Shown one piece after another: positions 1 to 9,252 of a stretch of 64,000 bases of DNA (the stretch's first letter is position 1; each line of letters opens with the position of its first letter). The translations under genes were made by a program, and so were the position numbers. Origin of the DNA: Haladaptatus pallidirubidus (lineage in GTDB: Archaea; Halobacteriota; Halobacteria; Halobacteriales; Haladaptataceae); assembly GCF_020700235.1 (NCBI RefSeq), contig NZ_CP085301.1, forward strand, positions 1,550,001 through 1,614,000, given 5' to 3'. Under the pieces are notes generated by a model. That model searched no databases. It was not told the DNA's origin and saw nothing but the letters and a program-made list of their open reading frames with translations.

Positions 1-1
1 G

Positions 2-406
2 TACCACAACGCGCCCCGCACCAACTCCACCATCGAGTCGAAATCCATCAGCAAGGACGGCGGTCGCACGAACTACCGCGGCCTCGTCCACATCAGCGAC
101 GGCGCGGTGGATTCGAGTACGTCCGTCGAGTGCGACGCGCTGATGTTCGACAACGAATCCACGTCGGACACCATGCCGTACATGGAAATCAACGAAGACC
201 GCGTGGACGTCGCCCACGAGGCAACGGTCGGTAAAATCGGCGACGAGGACGTGTTCTACCTCCAAAGCCGCGGATTGGACGACGACGACGCGAAACAGAT
301 GATCGTGAGCGGGTTCATCGAACCCATCACGGAAGAGCTTCCAATCGAGTACGCGGTCGAACTCAACCGCCTCATCGAACTCGAAATGGAGGGCAGCCTT
401 GGCTAA
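2..406 (+). CDS. sufB: SufB C-terminal part, Fe-S cluster assembly scaffold (5' cut by window edge)
   Basis: The open frame runs from the window edge to a TAA stop and gives about 134 residues. The tail carries hallmarks of the SufB/SufD family: VGKIGDEDVFYLQSRGL, then the MIVSGFIEPI and ELPIEYAVELNRLIELE blocks typical of SufB ends. SufB is the cytoplasmic scaffold of the SufBCD complex on which Fe-S clusters are built. Only the beta-helix end and the C-terminal helices are visible, so the start and the N-terminal half lie outside the window. A diverged copy of its last codons recurs at 47446, which is treated separately as a direct repeat. SufD is the alternative, but the tail fits SufB better. 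Confidence 0.9.
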   Translation, partial: YHNAPRTNSTIESKSISKDGGRTNYRGLVHISDGAVDSSTSVECDALMFDNESTSDTMPYMEINEDRVDVAHEATVGKIGDEDVFYLQSRGLDDDDAKQMIVSGFIEPITEELPIEYAVELNRLIELEMEGSLG

Positions 407-508
407 TCTTTTTAAGATCAGGATTAGAGTGGATCATTGTATTGGTCGGCCGGATCCTGTTGCTCATCGACAGCTTGCGTAAACAGATTTTCATCCAACT
501 CCTCTTCG
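368..508. repeat. Left copy of a ~141-bp direct repeat (sufB 3' end + RHH gene tail)
   Basis: This stretch matches 47446-47586 in the same orientation with small gaps. The sufB part differs mostly at third codon positions, while the RHH part contains a block of 40 identical bases (448-487 versus 47526-47565). Here the RHH gene is only a stub: homology to the antitoxin C-terminus ends near 508. The two copies are complementary (long sufB plus short RHH here, short sufB plus full RHH there), as expected at the two borders of an insertion of about 47 kb. Confidence 0.75.
420..508 (-). pseudogene. Stub of a ribbon-helix-helix antitoxin-like gene (C-terminus only)
   Basis: Read on the minus strand, this stretch encodes the same Asp/Glu-rich ending (QAVDEQQDPANQYNDPL type) as the complete RHH protein at 47502-47732. 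Only about 28 codons remain, with no start codon and no DNA-binding part. It sits convergent to sufB, the same arrangement as the sufB tail and RHH gene at 47.5 kb. It is a relic and not expressed as a functional protein. Confidence 0.7.
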
Positions 509-565
509 CACAGTATCGCCCGAACATTACCACTGTTAGTACCGTACGTCGTCTATCTATTCCTT

Positions 566-890
566 TTATTCCTCTGGAAGAGCGTTAGCAAGTGCTGTCT
601 CTCCTCCGACAATTGGCACTGGAATGGTGATCTTTTTGACATCAACAGAGATAACAGTGTCACCTGTACTATCTGGCGGTCGTTTAGTGAAGTAATGGTC
701 GCTAGATAGTACAACAATTCCGATGCGGTGGCCAGGTTGGAAAACATAATCATCGGGTTGGAGATTGAAATTGATCCAGTATGGTGTGCCGGGATGAATC
801 ACAAAAGTGGTTCTGAGCGACTTACGATTCTGTGGGTCTACCCAGCCCCAATTGATATTATAATTAGAGAGGAAAATTATCCTCACTTTT
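566..890 (-). pseudogene. Xaa-Pro dipeptidyl-peptidase (CocE/NonD family) C-terminal remnant
   Basis: The minus-strand frame ends at 566 with LPEE and stop. It holds a recognisable PepX_C beta-sandwich tail: NWGWVDPQNRKSLR, then NFNLQPDDYVFQPGHRIG, then SSDHYFTKRPP and a closing ITIPVPIVGG. These blocks belong to the C-terminal domain of Xaa-Pro dipeptidyl-peptidases and related serine hydrolases. The whole alpha/beta-hydrolase catalytic domain is missing. The homology stops where the neighbouring AIM24 gene ends (894), so a rearrangement appears to have joined the two. About 110 of the usual 600 or so residues survive. Confidence 0.7.
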
Positions 891-893
891 GTA

Positions 894-1556
894 TTATTGC
901 TCAGGCTGCAGTTCTTCGTACGGCTGAATGATGACGAATCCACCCTCCTCGGCGAAGTGAAGCTGATACGTTTCTCCAGAGGAGCGTCCAAGGAAACTCT
1001 TGAGATTGAGGTCTCGCTTCGAGGTGGGTGACACATTACTACTCCAAGCGACAGTCGCATTGGGGTCCGTACTCACAGGTGTCGGAATAACAAGCGGTTT
1101 TCCATGGGTGGTGATAGCCACATGTCCTGGTCCCTCAAGAAACACATTGAACAACCCACCTGTAGAGGCACCAGCAATACTTTTCATCATCTTAATATCC
1201 CAACTAACACTCTCATCAAAAGCCAGTACATCGTTCCCATTGACGCTGATTTCGTCTTCCTCATTTAGTTCCAGAATTTGTACCTCTTTGCCCTGGTCAG
1301 CTAAGTACAGATGCCCCGTCCCTGTGGCTTGCATCATTAGGCCTCCCTCACCAGTGGCTTTCTTCTTCAACATGCCTTTCAGCCCACCGGTTGATTTCCG
1401 TTCGAATGAGATGTCACCAGTATAACCCACCATGGTTCCTGCTTTTGCCATGATGCTCCCGTCCATCGATACATCGAGCAGCTTTGAATTCTCTAGTTCG
1501 AAGGTTTTTCCCTGGTCTTGCGGTGCATGAGTGTTGACAAATTCATTGAGATTCAT
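894..1556 (-). CDS. AIM24 / TIGR00266 family protein
   Basis: This is an intact frame of 220 residues. It has the AIM24 jelly-roll pattern: an early block with GSIMAKAGTMVGYTGDISFE, a mid-region GEGGLMMQATGTGHLYLADQ, and a GGLFNVFLEGPGHVAI segment rich in Gly turns. The family forms trimeric beta-structures resembling the tryptophan RNA-binding attenuator fold; its role in archaea is not established. The start at 1556 gives a family-typical N-terminus and is followed upstream by a long AT-rich non-coding stretch that could carry the promoter. The stop abuts the dipeptidyl-peptidase relic. It is the only intact gene in the first 3.6 kb after sufB. Confidence 0.85.
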   Translation of the reverse strand: MNLNEFVNTHAPQDQGKTFELENSKLLDVSMDGSIMAKAGTMVGYTGDISFERKSTGGLKGMLKKKATGEGGLMMQATGTGHLYLADQGKEVQILELNEEDEISVNGNDVLAFDESVSWDIKMMKSIAGASTGGLFNVFLEGPGHVAITTHGKPLVIPTPVSTDPNATVAWSSNVSPTSKRDLNLKSFLGRSSGETYQLHFAEEGGFVIIQPYEELQPEQ

Positions 1557-1768
1557 TGGTTTCCTCTGAACCGCATTTCATACGGCTCTGTATAAAGAAG
1601 GTTCTCAAAGACAATATAATTATAGCCTACTGTATTTGATAAATCATCAACAGATAGAAAGTATGATCACAGAAAATATTTATGTCTACTAACTTCGACT
1701 GCTGTGCATTTCCGTCAGTGTCAGTGACTCCCCGAGTGACATCGTACAAGTAGAAACTGAAAGCGGTC

Positions 1769-2844
1769 TTACTTCACTGGAAACCGAAGTAGCGCTCCAA
1801 CACCACTGAAGGCATTCACGAACTGCGATCCACGTTCGGTATCACTGGCGATCACATAATCGTCACCACCTTGCTGTTCCACAGATGTTTCAAGATCTTT
1901 CCGCTGATTTCGTGGCACTGTCGATGCAATGAGGACTGTATCGACCGCTCCGAACCTGATCGCTTGCTCTACCTCCTCAATACTATACGCAACCAGATCG
2001 CCATCTCGAAGCCGCGAGTAGAACTCATCTAGCCGCTTGCGTCCTTCTCGCTGTTCGGCATCGAGAAGTTGCTCATCCGCTTTCTCGACAAGCTGATGGA
2101 GGCCTTGCACGGTCGCATACTCAACCGAGTACGTTCCGAGCAGACGGGTGCGCAACCGATGATTAAGGTAGCCGTCGGAGACGAACCGCTTCGCAGTCGC
2201 AAGTGTTCCCCAACGACAAGCCCAGTGACCGTTCCCTCGTCACCAGTGAACGCGTCGGTAGCGATATCACCGACCTGTTGGAAGAACTCGTGGACTTGTC
2301 GTTCGCGATCGCGCTCGAACCGCTGGGCAGATTGTCCACCTGCCCTGGATTTACCCATCACTTGGCTTTCGAACGTCCGAATCGGGATAATGCGCTCTCC
2401 AACGAGTCGTCCAATGGCAGCACCACCACGCTCGATGACGATGAGTCCAAAGGTCTCATTCGGCGTAACTGCTTCATTCAGTGGAGAGAGATCGAAGTGA
2501 TCGTCACATCGGTACGTCGACTCGGCAACTGGAGTAGGCAGGTCGTCGAAGGTAGTCGAGATTAACTCACCTCCAACGACACCCGCATAGACCACGAGTC
2601 CATTCTCCGGTGTCCTTTCGTATCGACGAAGAATCCGCTGGACGCGCTTGAGCGCTTGCTGAACGTGGTCTCGTGTCTGATCGGATTTGATATTCTCGGC
2701 ACTGGCGTATTCCTGGGCAATTCGCTCTCGGATCGAACCCAGCGACTTGCTGTTGGGTACGGTAACGGTGACGAGTTCAGTACCGTCCCCGGTGAGCGAT
2801 TCGAGCTGCTCGATCTGTTCGCGAAGATCGTATGTTTGTGACAT
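1769..2844 (-). pseudogene. aRF1/eRF1-family release factor paralogue, one apparent frameshift
   Basis: Starting at 2844 (MSQTYDLREQIEQL), the frame has the decoding motif NIKS at residues 51-54 and the peptidyl-hydrolysis motif GGQ at about 169-171 in GKSRAGGQSAQRFER, both class-I archaeal release factor hallmarks. Near 2211 the reading must shift: the first frame reads VTGLVVG and then noise, while the next frame continues with GTLATAKRFVSDGYLNHRL, the expected next block, and runs to a stop at 1769. The switch is a run of four C on the plus strand (2208-2211) where five would restore the frame. Joined, it would make about 358 residues, shorter than canonical aRF1 (about 415). It may be a young pseudogene, a sequencing or assembly error, or less likely a recoded gene. 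It is treated as a paralogue, since the housekeeping gene should be longer. Confidence 0.8.
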
Positions 2845-3025
2845 TGTATACTGGTGGCTTGTGAGTAGTTGATTGGCAATTCCGTGAGGTCGATCCAACG
2901 ACCCTTGCCACCAGCTATGAAAACAGAGAGATGCCGCTCATTGACTGCATAGTCGTACTGATGCACGAATGTGAGCGGTACATATCAGAACACAGGGTCT
3001 GCTCAGCTAAAAGAATTCTGGAGAG

Positions 3026-3600
3026 TTACGCTTCTGTATCGACTGGCACCCGCTCGAACCCCATTGTTCGAAGATCATTGTCGAAGGCGAACATATGCTC
3101 TATCTCGTGCTCTCGAGCAAGCATTGCACTCGTCTGATCAACAAAGGAAATCTGCTGGTCGTCAAAACGCTCGAACTCCTCACACGCTGCGTCAAATGTT
3201 TGCTCACCGCAGGATATTGAACGTCTGTGATCGACGAACCGTCGAAAGCGCCTCCACAGCTGCTGTGTGCCCAATCTGGCACAGCATTAGCGTCGCAAAG
3301 TCTGAAAGCACATATCGACTGGTGGACACCGGCCCATACTCCCTGGCTTTCATCGACAAGCCACCAGACGACTCGTCCGGCAGTCTGGCGACTTTTCACA
3401 CGTCCTTGGTCTTCAAACTGTCCAAGCTTCCGCCGCGGTCTCTCGTGAACACTCAAGGGCATCGGCAACATCACCAGAGGTGGTGGCTTCCCATGTTGGG
3501 AGTGCGTGCGCACGAGTTGGAAGGAACTGCCAAACTGACCACCGCTTCAGTTCTTTTTCCATGGCGCCAAGACAGTCTCGGCTATGACCGACCGGCAAAC
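3026..3600 (-). pseudogene. Decayed winged-helix antitoxin / PIN-domain toxin pair
   Basis: Upstream on the minus strand (about 3600-3330) a winged-helix is split across two frames: GDVADALECSRETA in one and RRKLGQFEDQGRVKSRQTAG-VVWW in another. Downstream (3274-3026) is the C-terminal part of a PIN ribonuclease, FERFDDQQISFVDQTSAML then HMFAFDNDLRTMGF, with the conserved Asp of the last PIN motif. The N-terminal PIN half with its first acidic residues is not recognisable. Order and strand match a haloarchaeal wHTH-PIN toxin-antitoxin operon like the intact one at 16992-17938. Several frameshifts make both genes non-functional. Confidence 0.55.
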
Positions 3601-3630
3601 AATACCGAGAAGAGTAGTTGCTGGCAAGTG

Positions 3631-5472
3631 TTAGATTTCTAATGTTGAATCAATTCGTTCTGGGAATTCGTATTCGTTAGCTTGCTCTATAGCCTCATAC
3701 ATCCACAACGATCCGTGAGAAGTTTCCGCCTTGTCGTAGATTTTAGTCTCGTCCATTGTGATCAGTTTGTACTTCGTCCCACCATCGTATGGGACGGGAA
3801 TAACAGATGGATGCGGAGCCTCATCGTTTGTATTTACATCGAGATTGAAGCCAGCTCGGTTTGTTGAAACTGTGGGGTAGTCACAACTCACCATTTGGCC
3901 AGCCATTTTCGGATCAGCATATAAGACCTGATACTCTCCATTGACTCGAACGATTCGGCCTCCTTCAATTTGATTCGCCGAATCTTGATATGTATCTAAT
4001 ACTTTCCATCCGCTAGTAAGTGATTGGTCGGTTGTCTCGGCAATCGACACCTCATCAATCCCACCAGAGTTATAAATGGCTCGCCATTTCCCAACACTCT
4101 CGTCATAGATGCCGTTAAAATCATGATACCCTCCATTCCCTAAATCACTGCTCCGCGGCAAGTTCGAATCAACTGCTTCCAAGTAATGTGTACCATGAAG
4201 AATGTTCTCTACTGTGTGCGTTACCCAAATTCGTTGGAAATCGTCATCTTGTTTTGGATCATTCGGGCCGTTCCCAAACCCACTCCACATAATTGTGAAC
4301 CTATCTTGCTCGTCGTCGTAGATAACGTGTGAAGCGACATAATTTGAGATGTAGTCAGTCTTTGCTTCGGTGAAGAGAACAGATTTCATATCAATCTCGA
4401 ATGTCTCTAGATCGATAGTCGCTATCGACTGAAATCCTCGATGATCAACGGATGCTGGCGTAAGCGCACAGTAGAGTTTATCATCCTTAATGAGTGGTGC
4501 GCCATCCTTGTAGGTGACTGGGATTGGACCACGGACACCGAGCTGATACGAATAGAATAACTCGAAGTCACTAAGTATTACACTTTCACCCTTTCCACAT
4601 TCCGTATGAATATATGGGTTGAATGTTTCCCAGACTTGTTTATCGAAAAAATCACACACCGGATTGGTTCCCCCGGCCTTTCCAATATCGGCATCTCCGT
4701 AATACTTCCACCCTTTAGAGTCATCGTCTTCACGGGCCAAACAGGAGACACGATCACCCTGGAAGATCACGTACAAGTCGAATGGCGCCGTTGGTAGGGC
4801 GTATTCTGTGTCGAATGTTACTGTATTCGTGTGGGTTGTCCCGCTACTATCAGTTAACTTCTCGAATAACTGCAAGCTGTTAGCAGCGACGTCACTTCCG
4901 ACCCACAGATAATTATCGTCATCCTTAATTAGTCCGATTCCAGCGTTCGATGCTTCATTAGACATTCCACTCTTCCCACTGTACTTCTCGACACGAAGCA
5001 TCCCACCAAAGAACGGTGCAATTGGATGACATCGAGGCTCAAAACCAATTGCTTCAAAGTTCCCTGACTTATTCGATACGGTCATCGTACCAGCACTGAT
5101 CCTTTGGTCGATGTCATTCCCAGTAAGCAGGTGTTTTCCGATCATATTGCCGGTGCCCTCGGCTGCACTCCGAAATGGTTGAGCGTCCATTTCCCACCTG
5201 TATAACGGAAGTGCTGGCGTTTCGATCAGTCCAAACTCGTCAGGGAGTACATTACGCCATGTTCGGTCAACCTTCCAAGTCATCTCCTCAAGAGGTGTTC
5301 CATTCGTAACCCCTGTCGATCGCTCATCGTCGGTTGCCTTTTGTGTAGAAGAAGCAGTTGTAAGTCCTACTAGTGCACCGGTCGTAGCTGCTGCGCTAGC
5401 TGCCTTGAGATACGAGCGTCGGTTTAGTTGTGACTCATCGTCCGCGGTTTCGCGTGCCATGCCGAATTTCAA
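3631..5472 (-). CDS. Tat-exported beta-propeller protein, possible glycoside-hydrolase-like
   Basis: The protein has 613 residues. The N-terminus has a twin-arginine signal (RRSYLKAASAAATTG, residues 18-32) followed by an Ala-rich hydrophobic stretch, so export in folded form is expected. The mature part contains a sandwich-like first section (residues about 60-300, with DNYLWVGSD and FDLYVIFQGDRVSC strands) and then repeated blades such as QDRFTIMWSGFGNG, GKWRAIYNSGGIDEVSIAE and GEYQVLYADP. This is reminiscent of five-bladed propellers of glycoside hydrolase clans (GH43/GH62 style), but no catalytic triad was assigned. It stands alone with AT-rich flanks. The substrate is unknown; surface polysaccharide processing is only a guess. 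Confidence 0.7.
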   Translation of the reverse strand: MKFGMARETADDESQLNRRSYLKAASAAATTGALVGLTTASSTQKATDDERSTGVTNGTPLEEMTWKVDRTWRNVLPDEFGLIETPALPLYRWEMDAQPFRSAAEGTGNMIGKHLLTGNDIDQRISAGTMTVSNKSGNFEAIGFEPRCHPIAPFFGGMLRVEKYSGKSGMSNEASNAGIGLIKDDDNYLWVGSDVAANSLQLFEKLTDSSGTTHTNTVTFDTEYALPTAPFDLYVIFQGDRVSCLAREDDDSKGWKYYGDADIGKAGGTNPVCDFFDKQVWETFNPYIHTECGKGESVILSDFELFYSYQLGVRGPIPVTYKDGAPLIKDDKLYCALTPASVDHRGFQSIATIDLETFEIDMKSVLFTEAKTDYISNYVASHVIYDDEQDRFTIMWSGFGNGPNDPKQDDDFQRIWVTHTVENILHGTHYLEAVDSNLPRSSDLGNGGYHDFNGIYDESVGKWRAIYNSGGIDEVSIAETTDQSLTSGWKVLDTYQDSANQIEGGRIVRVNGEYQVLYADPKMAGQMVSCDYPTVSTNRAGFNLDVNTNDEAPHPSVIPVPYDGGTKYKLITMDETKIYDKAETSHGSLWMYEAIEQANEYEFPERIDSTLEI

Positions 5473-6093
5473 TGATCACCGTCAATTTAAGTAGATTTTG
5501 ATTCCAGGTTATGGTTCCTACGGAGGATTGTCAATGAAAGATCACACAGCTATTCCGCCGAAATTATCAATATTCATCGGTATTCTTCTGTAGGTATTGA
5601 GAGATTGTTTCATTGGTTGTCCTGCTTTCCTCAATTGGTCTGATTTCACAAAGCACGCTGCGTACTACTATTCATTGTTTTCGCTATTCCTCTGAAAGCC
5701 ACCAGATAACCACTCATGGACTGAGCTTCCCACGTTCCAACTCACCGCGTTCATGAAGCTCCTCAAGCCGCTGATGCATTGATCGCCGCTCCATCCCGAC
5801 CGCATCCGCCACCTACCGAGCGGCTACAGTCGGAAACTTCGACTCCCGATTTATCCCGGGAAATTTCTGCGGATGAATGATGGTCTTAGACGATGTCTGA
5901 TTATCGTGAGCATCCAATTTCTAGCGATTAATTCTGATCGTATTGCTCAATCATTCAGTACCGCGTCTAAAAAATGTCCAAATGTTATTAGTAACAATAA
6001 GATTATGTAAAGTGCCTCCGATAGCATTCTGACTTCATGCTACCACCAGTAGACGGCTCTTATACACGACTATGTGGGAAAGATAAAATTGAG
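5473..6093. other. Long non-coding stretch with one winged-helix relic
   Basis: This AT-rich interval of about 620 bases lies between the divergent 3631-5472 gene and the asparagine-synthetase-like gene, and must carry both promoters. The only coding trace is the wHTH relic at about 5700-5865 on the minus strand. No RNA gene or inverted repeat stood out. Confidence 0.5.
5700..5865 (-). pseudogene. Winged-helix domain relic (copy 1 of 3)
   Basis: Minus-strand translation gives SKFPTVAAR, stop, VADAVGMERRSMHQRLEELH, then ERGELERGKLSP followed by another stop and a Trp-rich end. This is a helix-turn-helix plus wing pattern with two in-frame stops. Close relatives lie at 16330-16475 and 17960-18045, sharing the ERGKLSP block. 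Confidence 0.55.
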
Positions 6094-6099
6094 GGAGGG
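6094..6099 (+). promoter_or_regulatory. Shine-Dalgarno-like site before the asparagine-synthetase-like gene
   Basis: GGAGGG ends 8 bases before the ATG at 6108. Haloarchaeal transcripts are often leaderless, so a clear purine-rich site is worth noting; it supports the 6108 start. Confidence 0.55.
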
Positions 6100-6107
6100 T
6101 CGTTTGT

Positions 6108-8009
6108 ATGGTTGGGTTGATTGGAATTCTTGGTGACTATTCCGATTCTACTTCAAAAATCGAGAACTCATTACACGGATCGGAGGAACCTACCACCTAT
6201 ACCTATAGAACCACGTCCGCTACTGTCCATATGTCGTTTCACTCACGGGAAAATAATAGTCAACCAGTATGGTGCCGCGATGGCGAAGTCCAAATGTGGC
6301 TCCTGGGTGAAGTGTACGGTTTCCAGGACGAATCCAGGTATACTCTCCGTCCCTCTTCAATGGCAAGCGTTGAGTTTTGCGCGTCGCTATACGAACGGCT
6401 CGGCTGGGAATTCCTTACTGGTCTCAACGGTAATTTCGTTGGTATCGTCTACGATCACGTTAGTGAGACCGCCTCAATTTTCCTCGACCGATTCGGCACT
6501 CATCCGGTTTTTTACGCCCGAATCGATGGAATACTTGTGTTTTCGACACAGATCCAACTACTCCCTTCCTTCTCACAGATCAGCCGTCGATTTGAACACG
6601 AGTATCTCTTTGAATATCTCACGCTTCGCAGGGTTTTTGGGACCAAAACACCACTCCGTGATATCGAAAAGCTCCCTCCGGCATCTGTCACGACCTACGA
6701 TCTCTCCACTCACGAAATAACGTCGGAGGTCTACTGGACCCCCCACTATCAACCGGACGACAAACCGTTCGAGTACTTCGTCGAAACGTTCATTGACGTC
6801 TTCCAGGACGTTATCGACGAGCGTTTGGATTCGGATCGTGAGCCCGGTCTCATGTTGAGTGGCGGAAGCGACTCACGGTTGATTTTGGCTGCCGCAAACC
6901 GTCAACTTACCGCCTTTCATCTCGCTGGGTGGCACAATCGAGAAGCACGGATCGCCGAACGGGTCGCCGAAATCGGCAACACAGACCTTCGAATCCTCCA
7001 CCGAACGGATACCACGTATCTCGAGACGTTACCGAAGAACGCGTCGCTTTCCAATTTCGATGGCTACTACTTCCAAGGCTATCTCACCCCCTTCGCGGAC
7101 GAAATCACCGAGTCGGTTGATTCGCTATTCACCGGTCTCTACGCCGATACGCTGTTCAAGAGTTACCCTATTCCAGCCCGTTCACAATCGCTCGGATCGT
7201 TGGGAACGCTCACGTTACCGATCGGCGTTGAGATGAACTCACTGGCGGATATCCTCGAGTACTGGATTTCTTCGGCCGGGACAGCACTCGCTTCGCCGCC
7301 GGAATACCTCACCACGTCTCACGACCTCCATGAAATCCTATCCGCGAACGTCGTTCGGGACGATGGGAAAATCGACCACCACGGCATACGCTACGATTCG
7401 TTGGACGACTTGCTCGTCTGTAGCACGTACTATCCTCTCTCGAACGATTCAGAGTTGATCAATCTACGAAGCCTCCGCCAGCTGTGTCCGTCTCACGTCC
7501 CCTTCTTGGATAACCGGCTTGTAGATTTACACCTTCGAATACCCAAGAAATACCGCCTTCGACGCGATCTCATCAATCGGGCCGTCCAGCGGCTTGCTCC
7601 CGAACTCGCGGCTATCCCACATCCATCATCGGATGTCCCGATCGCGCGGTCTTATCCAGTGCAGTATCTCGGGCGACAAGTGGCCAGCTTCCGACGCAAA
7701 CACTTACCGAGACACCAACCACCGAAATATCACCTCAATCAAGATTCGTGGCGGGATCATGCGAGGTTTGTTCGCCACGAAGACTTCGTAATCGATGCCA
7801 TTCGCAAGCACGAGCCCACGATTCGGGCACTTCCGTTCTTGGATTGGGAGGGGGTAAAAACTGTCTATCGAAAGCATCAGAACGGTGAAAATAGGACTGC
7901 GGAACTGTACACGCTTCTCACCCTGTTGGAGATGCCGATCATAAAGCAGGCGACGATGGTGAGTCAAATGCACTCCTTTTCGCCCAGTACAACGGAAGAA
8001 AGTGCGTAG
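6108..8009 (+). CDS. Asparagine-synthetase-like protein lacking the glutaminase cysteine
   Basis: The protein has 633 residues, with an N-terminal Ntn-type glutamine amidotransferase-like domain (about 1-200) and a C-terminal PP-loop ATP pyrophosphatase domain with SGGSDSR at residues 251-257. In asparagine synthetase B the protein begins Met-Cys-Gly and Cys2 is the glutaminase nucleophile; here it begins MVGLIG, so the nucleophile is Val. The amidation, if any, would need free ammonia, or the enzyme forms another adenylate-dependent bond as lasso-peptide and beta-lactam synthetase homologues do. It is convergent with an ATP-grasp ligase seven bases away, suggesting a shared ligation pathway. 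The start is fixed by the Shine-Dalgarno-like site. The true substrate is unknown. Confidence 0.85.
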   Translation: MVGLIGILGDYSDSTSKIENSLHGSEEPTTYTYRTTSATVHMSFHSRENNSQPVWCRDGEVQMWLLGEVYGFQDESRYTLRPSSMASVEFCASLYERLGWEFLTGLNGNFVGIVYDHVSETASIFLDRFGTHPVFYARIDGILVFSTQIQLLPSFSQISRRFEHEYLFEYLTLRRVFGTKTPLRDIEKLPPASVTTYDLSTHEITSEVYWTPHYQPDDKPFEYFVETFIDVFQDVIDERLDSDREPGLMLSGGSDSRLILAAANRQLTAFHLAGWHNREARIAERVAEIGNTDLRILHRTDTTYLETLPKNASLSNFDGYYFQGYLTPFADEITESVDSLFTGLYADTLFKSYPIPARSQSLGSLGTLTLPIGVEMNSLADILEYWISSAGTALASPPEYLTTSHDLHEILSANVVRDDGKIDHHGIRYDSLDDLLVCSTYYPLSNDSELINLRSLRQLCPSHVPFLDNRLVDLHLRIPKKYRLRRDLINRAVQRLAPELAAIPHPSSDVPIARSYPVQYLGRQVASFRRKHLPRHQPPKYHLNQDSWRDHARFVRHEDFVIDAIRKHEPTIRALPFLDWEGVKTVYRKHQNGENRTAELYTLLTLLEMPIIKQATMVSQMHSFSPSTTEESA

Positions 8010-8016
8010 CCCGACA

Positions 8017-9252
8017 CTACGTCATTCGTCGTCGGATCCCATGGGAAACTTCCGATCGTGCCAGACGGACTGTTGGGAGTGGATCGTCTACGTGGCAGTA
8101 ATCGAAGTTCGGCATCTCAAAACACGAAAGCAGAACCTCCTTTATCGCTGCAGAAAGCGGTGGACGACCGACGATTGATGAATCGTCGCGAACGATGCTC
8201 GTGAGATATTCCAGCTCGCCGATCATGTAATGCGTTCCGACACCGACCTCGTATCCCGGTTCGATCGAGTCGGAGTTGCCGATCACCTGAAGCCAGTACC
8301 AGTACGGGAAATCCGCACCCGAAGCCGCCGCACATGCAAGCGATTGCCACATCCGTGGATTGATTTCGACGAGTTTGAATTCGCCAGTCGCCGCATCTTC
8401 GATGTATTCGATACACGCGAGTCCATGCCATTCGAGTTCATCGAGGACCGCCCGACCCACTGCTTCTAGGCTCGGAATCTCGACTGATTCACGGTATACA
8501 CCCCCACCACCGGTATACGAATCCCCGCGAATCTGTCGATGCTGAAACGTCGCGAGCGGTTCACCGTGGTCGTAGAGCGCGCCGAATACGTACTCGTCCG
8601 TCCCATCGATGTACTCCTGGACGATCGGGACGTGGTCCATCGCTTCGCACGTTGTTGCGATATTGAGTGACTCGTTCGATGGAACGTGCTGTACCGACTT
8701 GACGATCGACGACTCGGATGGCTCATACGAATCGATGTACTCGTCGACGAGCAGGTTGTATCGCGATTTGACGACCCGATCGACGTCCCACTCGGTGGCT
8801 TCGTCCAGTAGACGTGTCTCCGGCACCGGTACCTCTGTGCGTTCTGCAATATCCATCAGCTGCTTTCGATCATGGACTCTCTTCAATGTCTCAAGTGGAG
8901 GGACGACTAGGCTAACGTACTGATCGAATTCGTCGTGATACTTCGAGAGAACGTACGTATCCTGCGGACGATGTGGAATAATCGTGTATACGTCCGAACG
9001 GGCAGCGATTCCCAGAAGTGCGTCCTTGTACGCCAGTATTTCGTATGAGGGCGGAACTCGTACGACTTCGTCGCAGAATCGGGATGCGGCAACCGGAAGG
9101 TGTTTATCTGCGACTGCGACGATCGTTCGTATGTCTGCCCGGGTAAGTGATCGAACGGATGCATACCCATGTGGATACCGTGAAGCGGGTATCACAACCC
9201 CATTTGGTTCGTCTCTACCCACCGCTTCGTTAGTCGTTCGCATGCTATTCAT
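8017..9252 (-). CDS. ATP-grasp family carboxylate-amine ligase
   Basis: The start is set at 9252 (MNSMRTTNEAVGR), with 9243 as an alternative three codons in; longer upstream frame is low-complexity Arg/Ser and unlikely to be coding. The protein has 411 residues with ATP-grasp features: a central lysine-bearing strand VVKSRYN, the hinge VQEYIDGTDEYVFGALY, a glycine-rich loop GDSYTGGGGVYRES, and the metal-binding LVEINPRMWQS near the end. The IEYI...KLVEINPR pair is the usual Mg-ATP ligand set. Such enzymes join a carboxylate to an amine through an acylphosphate. Its stop lies 7 bases from that of the asparagine-synthetase-like gene, a tail-to-tail arrangement. Confidence 0.85.
   Translation of the reverse strand: MNSMRTTNEAVGRDEPNGVVIPASRYPHGYASVRSLTRADIRTIVAVADKHLPVAASRFCDEVVRVPPSYEILAYKDALLGIAARSDVYTIIPHRPQDTYVLSKYHDEFDQYVSLVVPPLETLKRVHDRKQLMDIAERTEVPVPETRLLDEATEWDVDRVVKSRYNLLVDEYIDSYEPSESSIVKSVQHVPSNESLNIATTCEAMDHVPIVQEYIDGTDEYVFGALYDHGEPLATFQHRQIRGDSYTGGGGVYRESVEIPSLEAVGRAVLDELEWHGLACIEYIEDAATGEFKLVEINPRMWQSLACAAASGADFPYWYWLQVIGNSDSIEPGYEVGVGTHYMIGELEYLTSIVRDDSSIVGRPPLSAAIKEVLLSCFEMPNFDYCHVDDPLPTVRLARSEVSHGIRRRMT

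Noticed and set aside
566..1060. A 164-codon frame treated as one whole gene
   Set aside because: Only the part up to about 890 matches the Xaa-Pro dipeptidyl-peptidase C-terminus; the N-terminal third is antisense-like text within the AIM24 gene in another frame.
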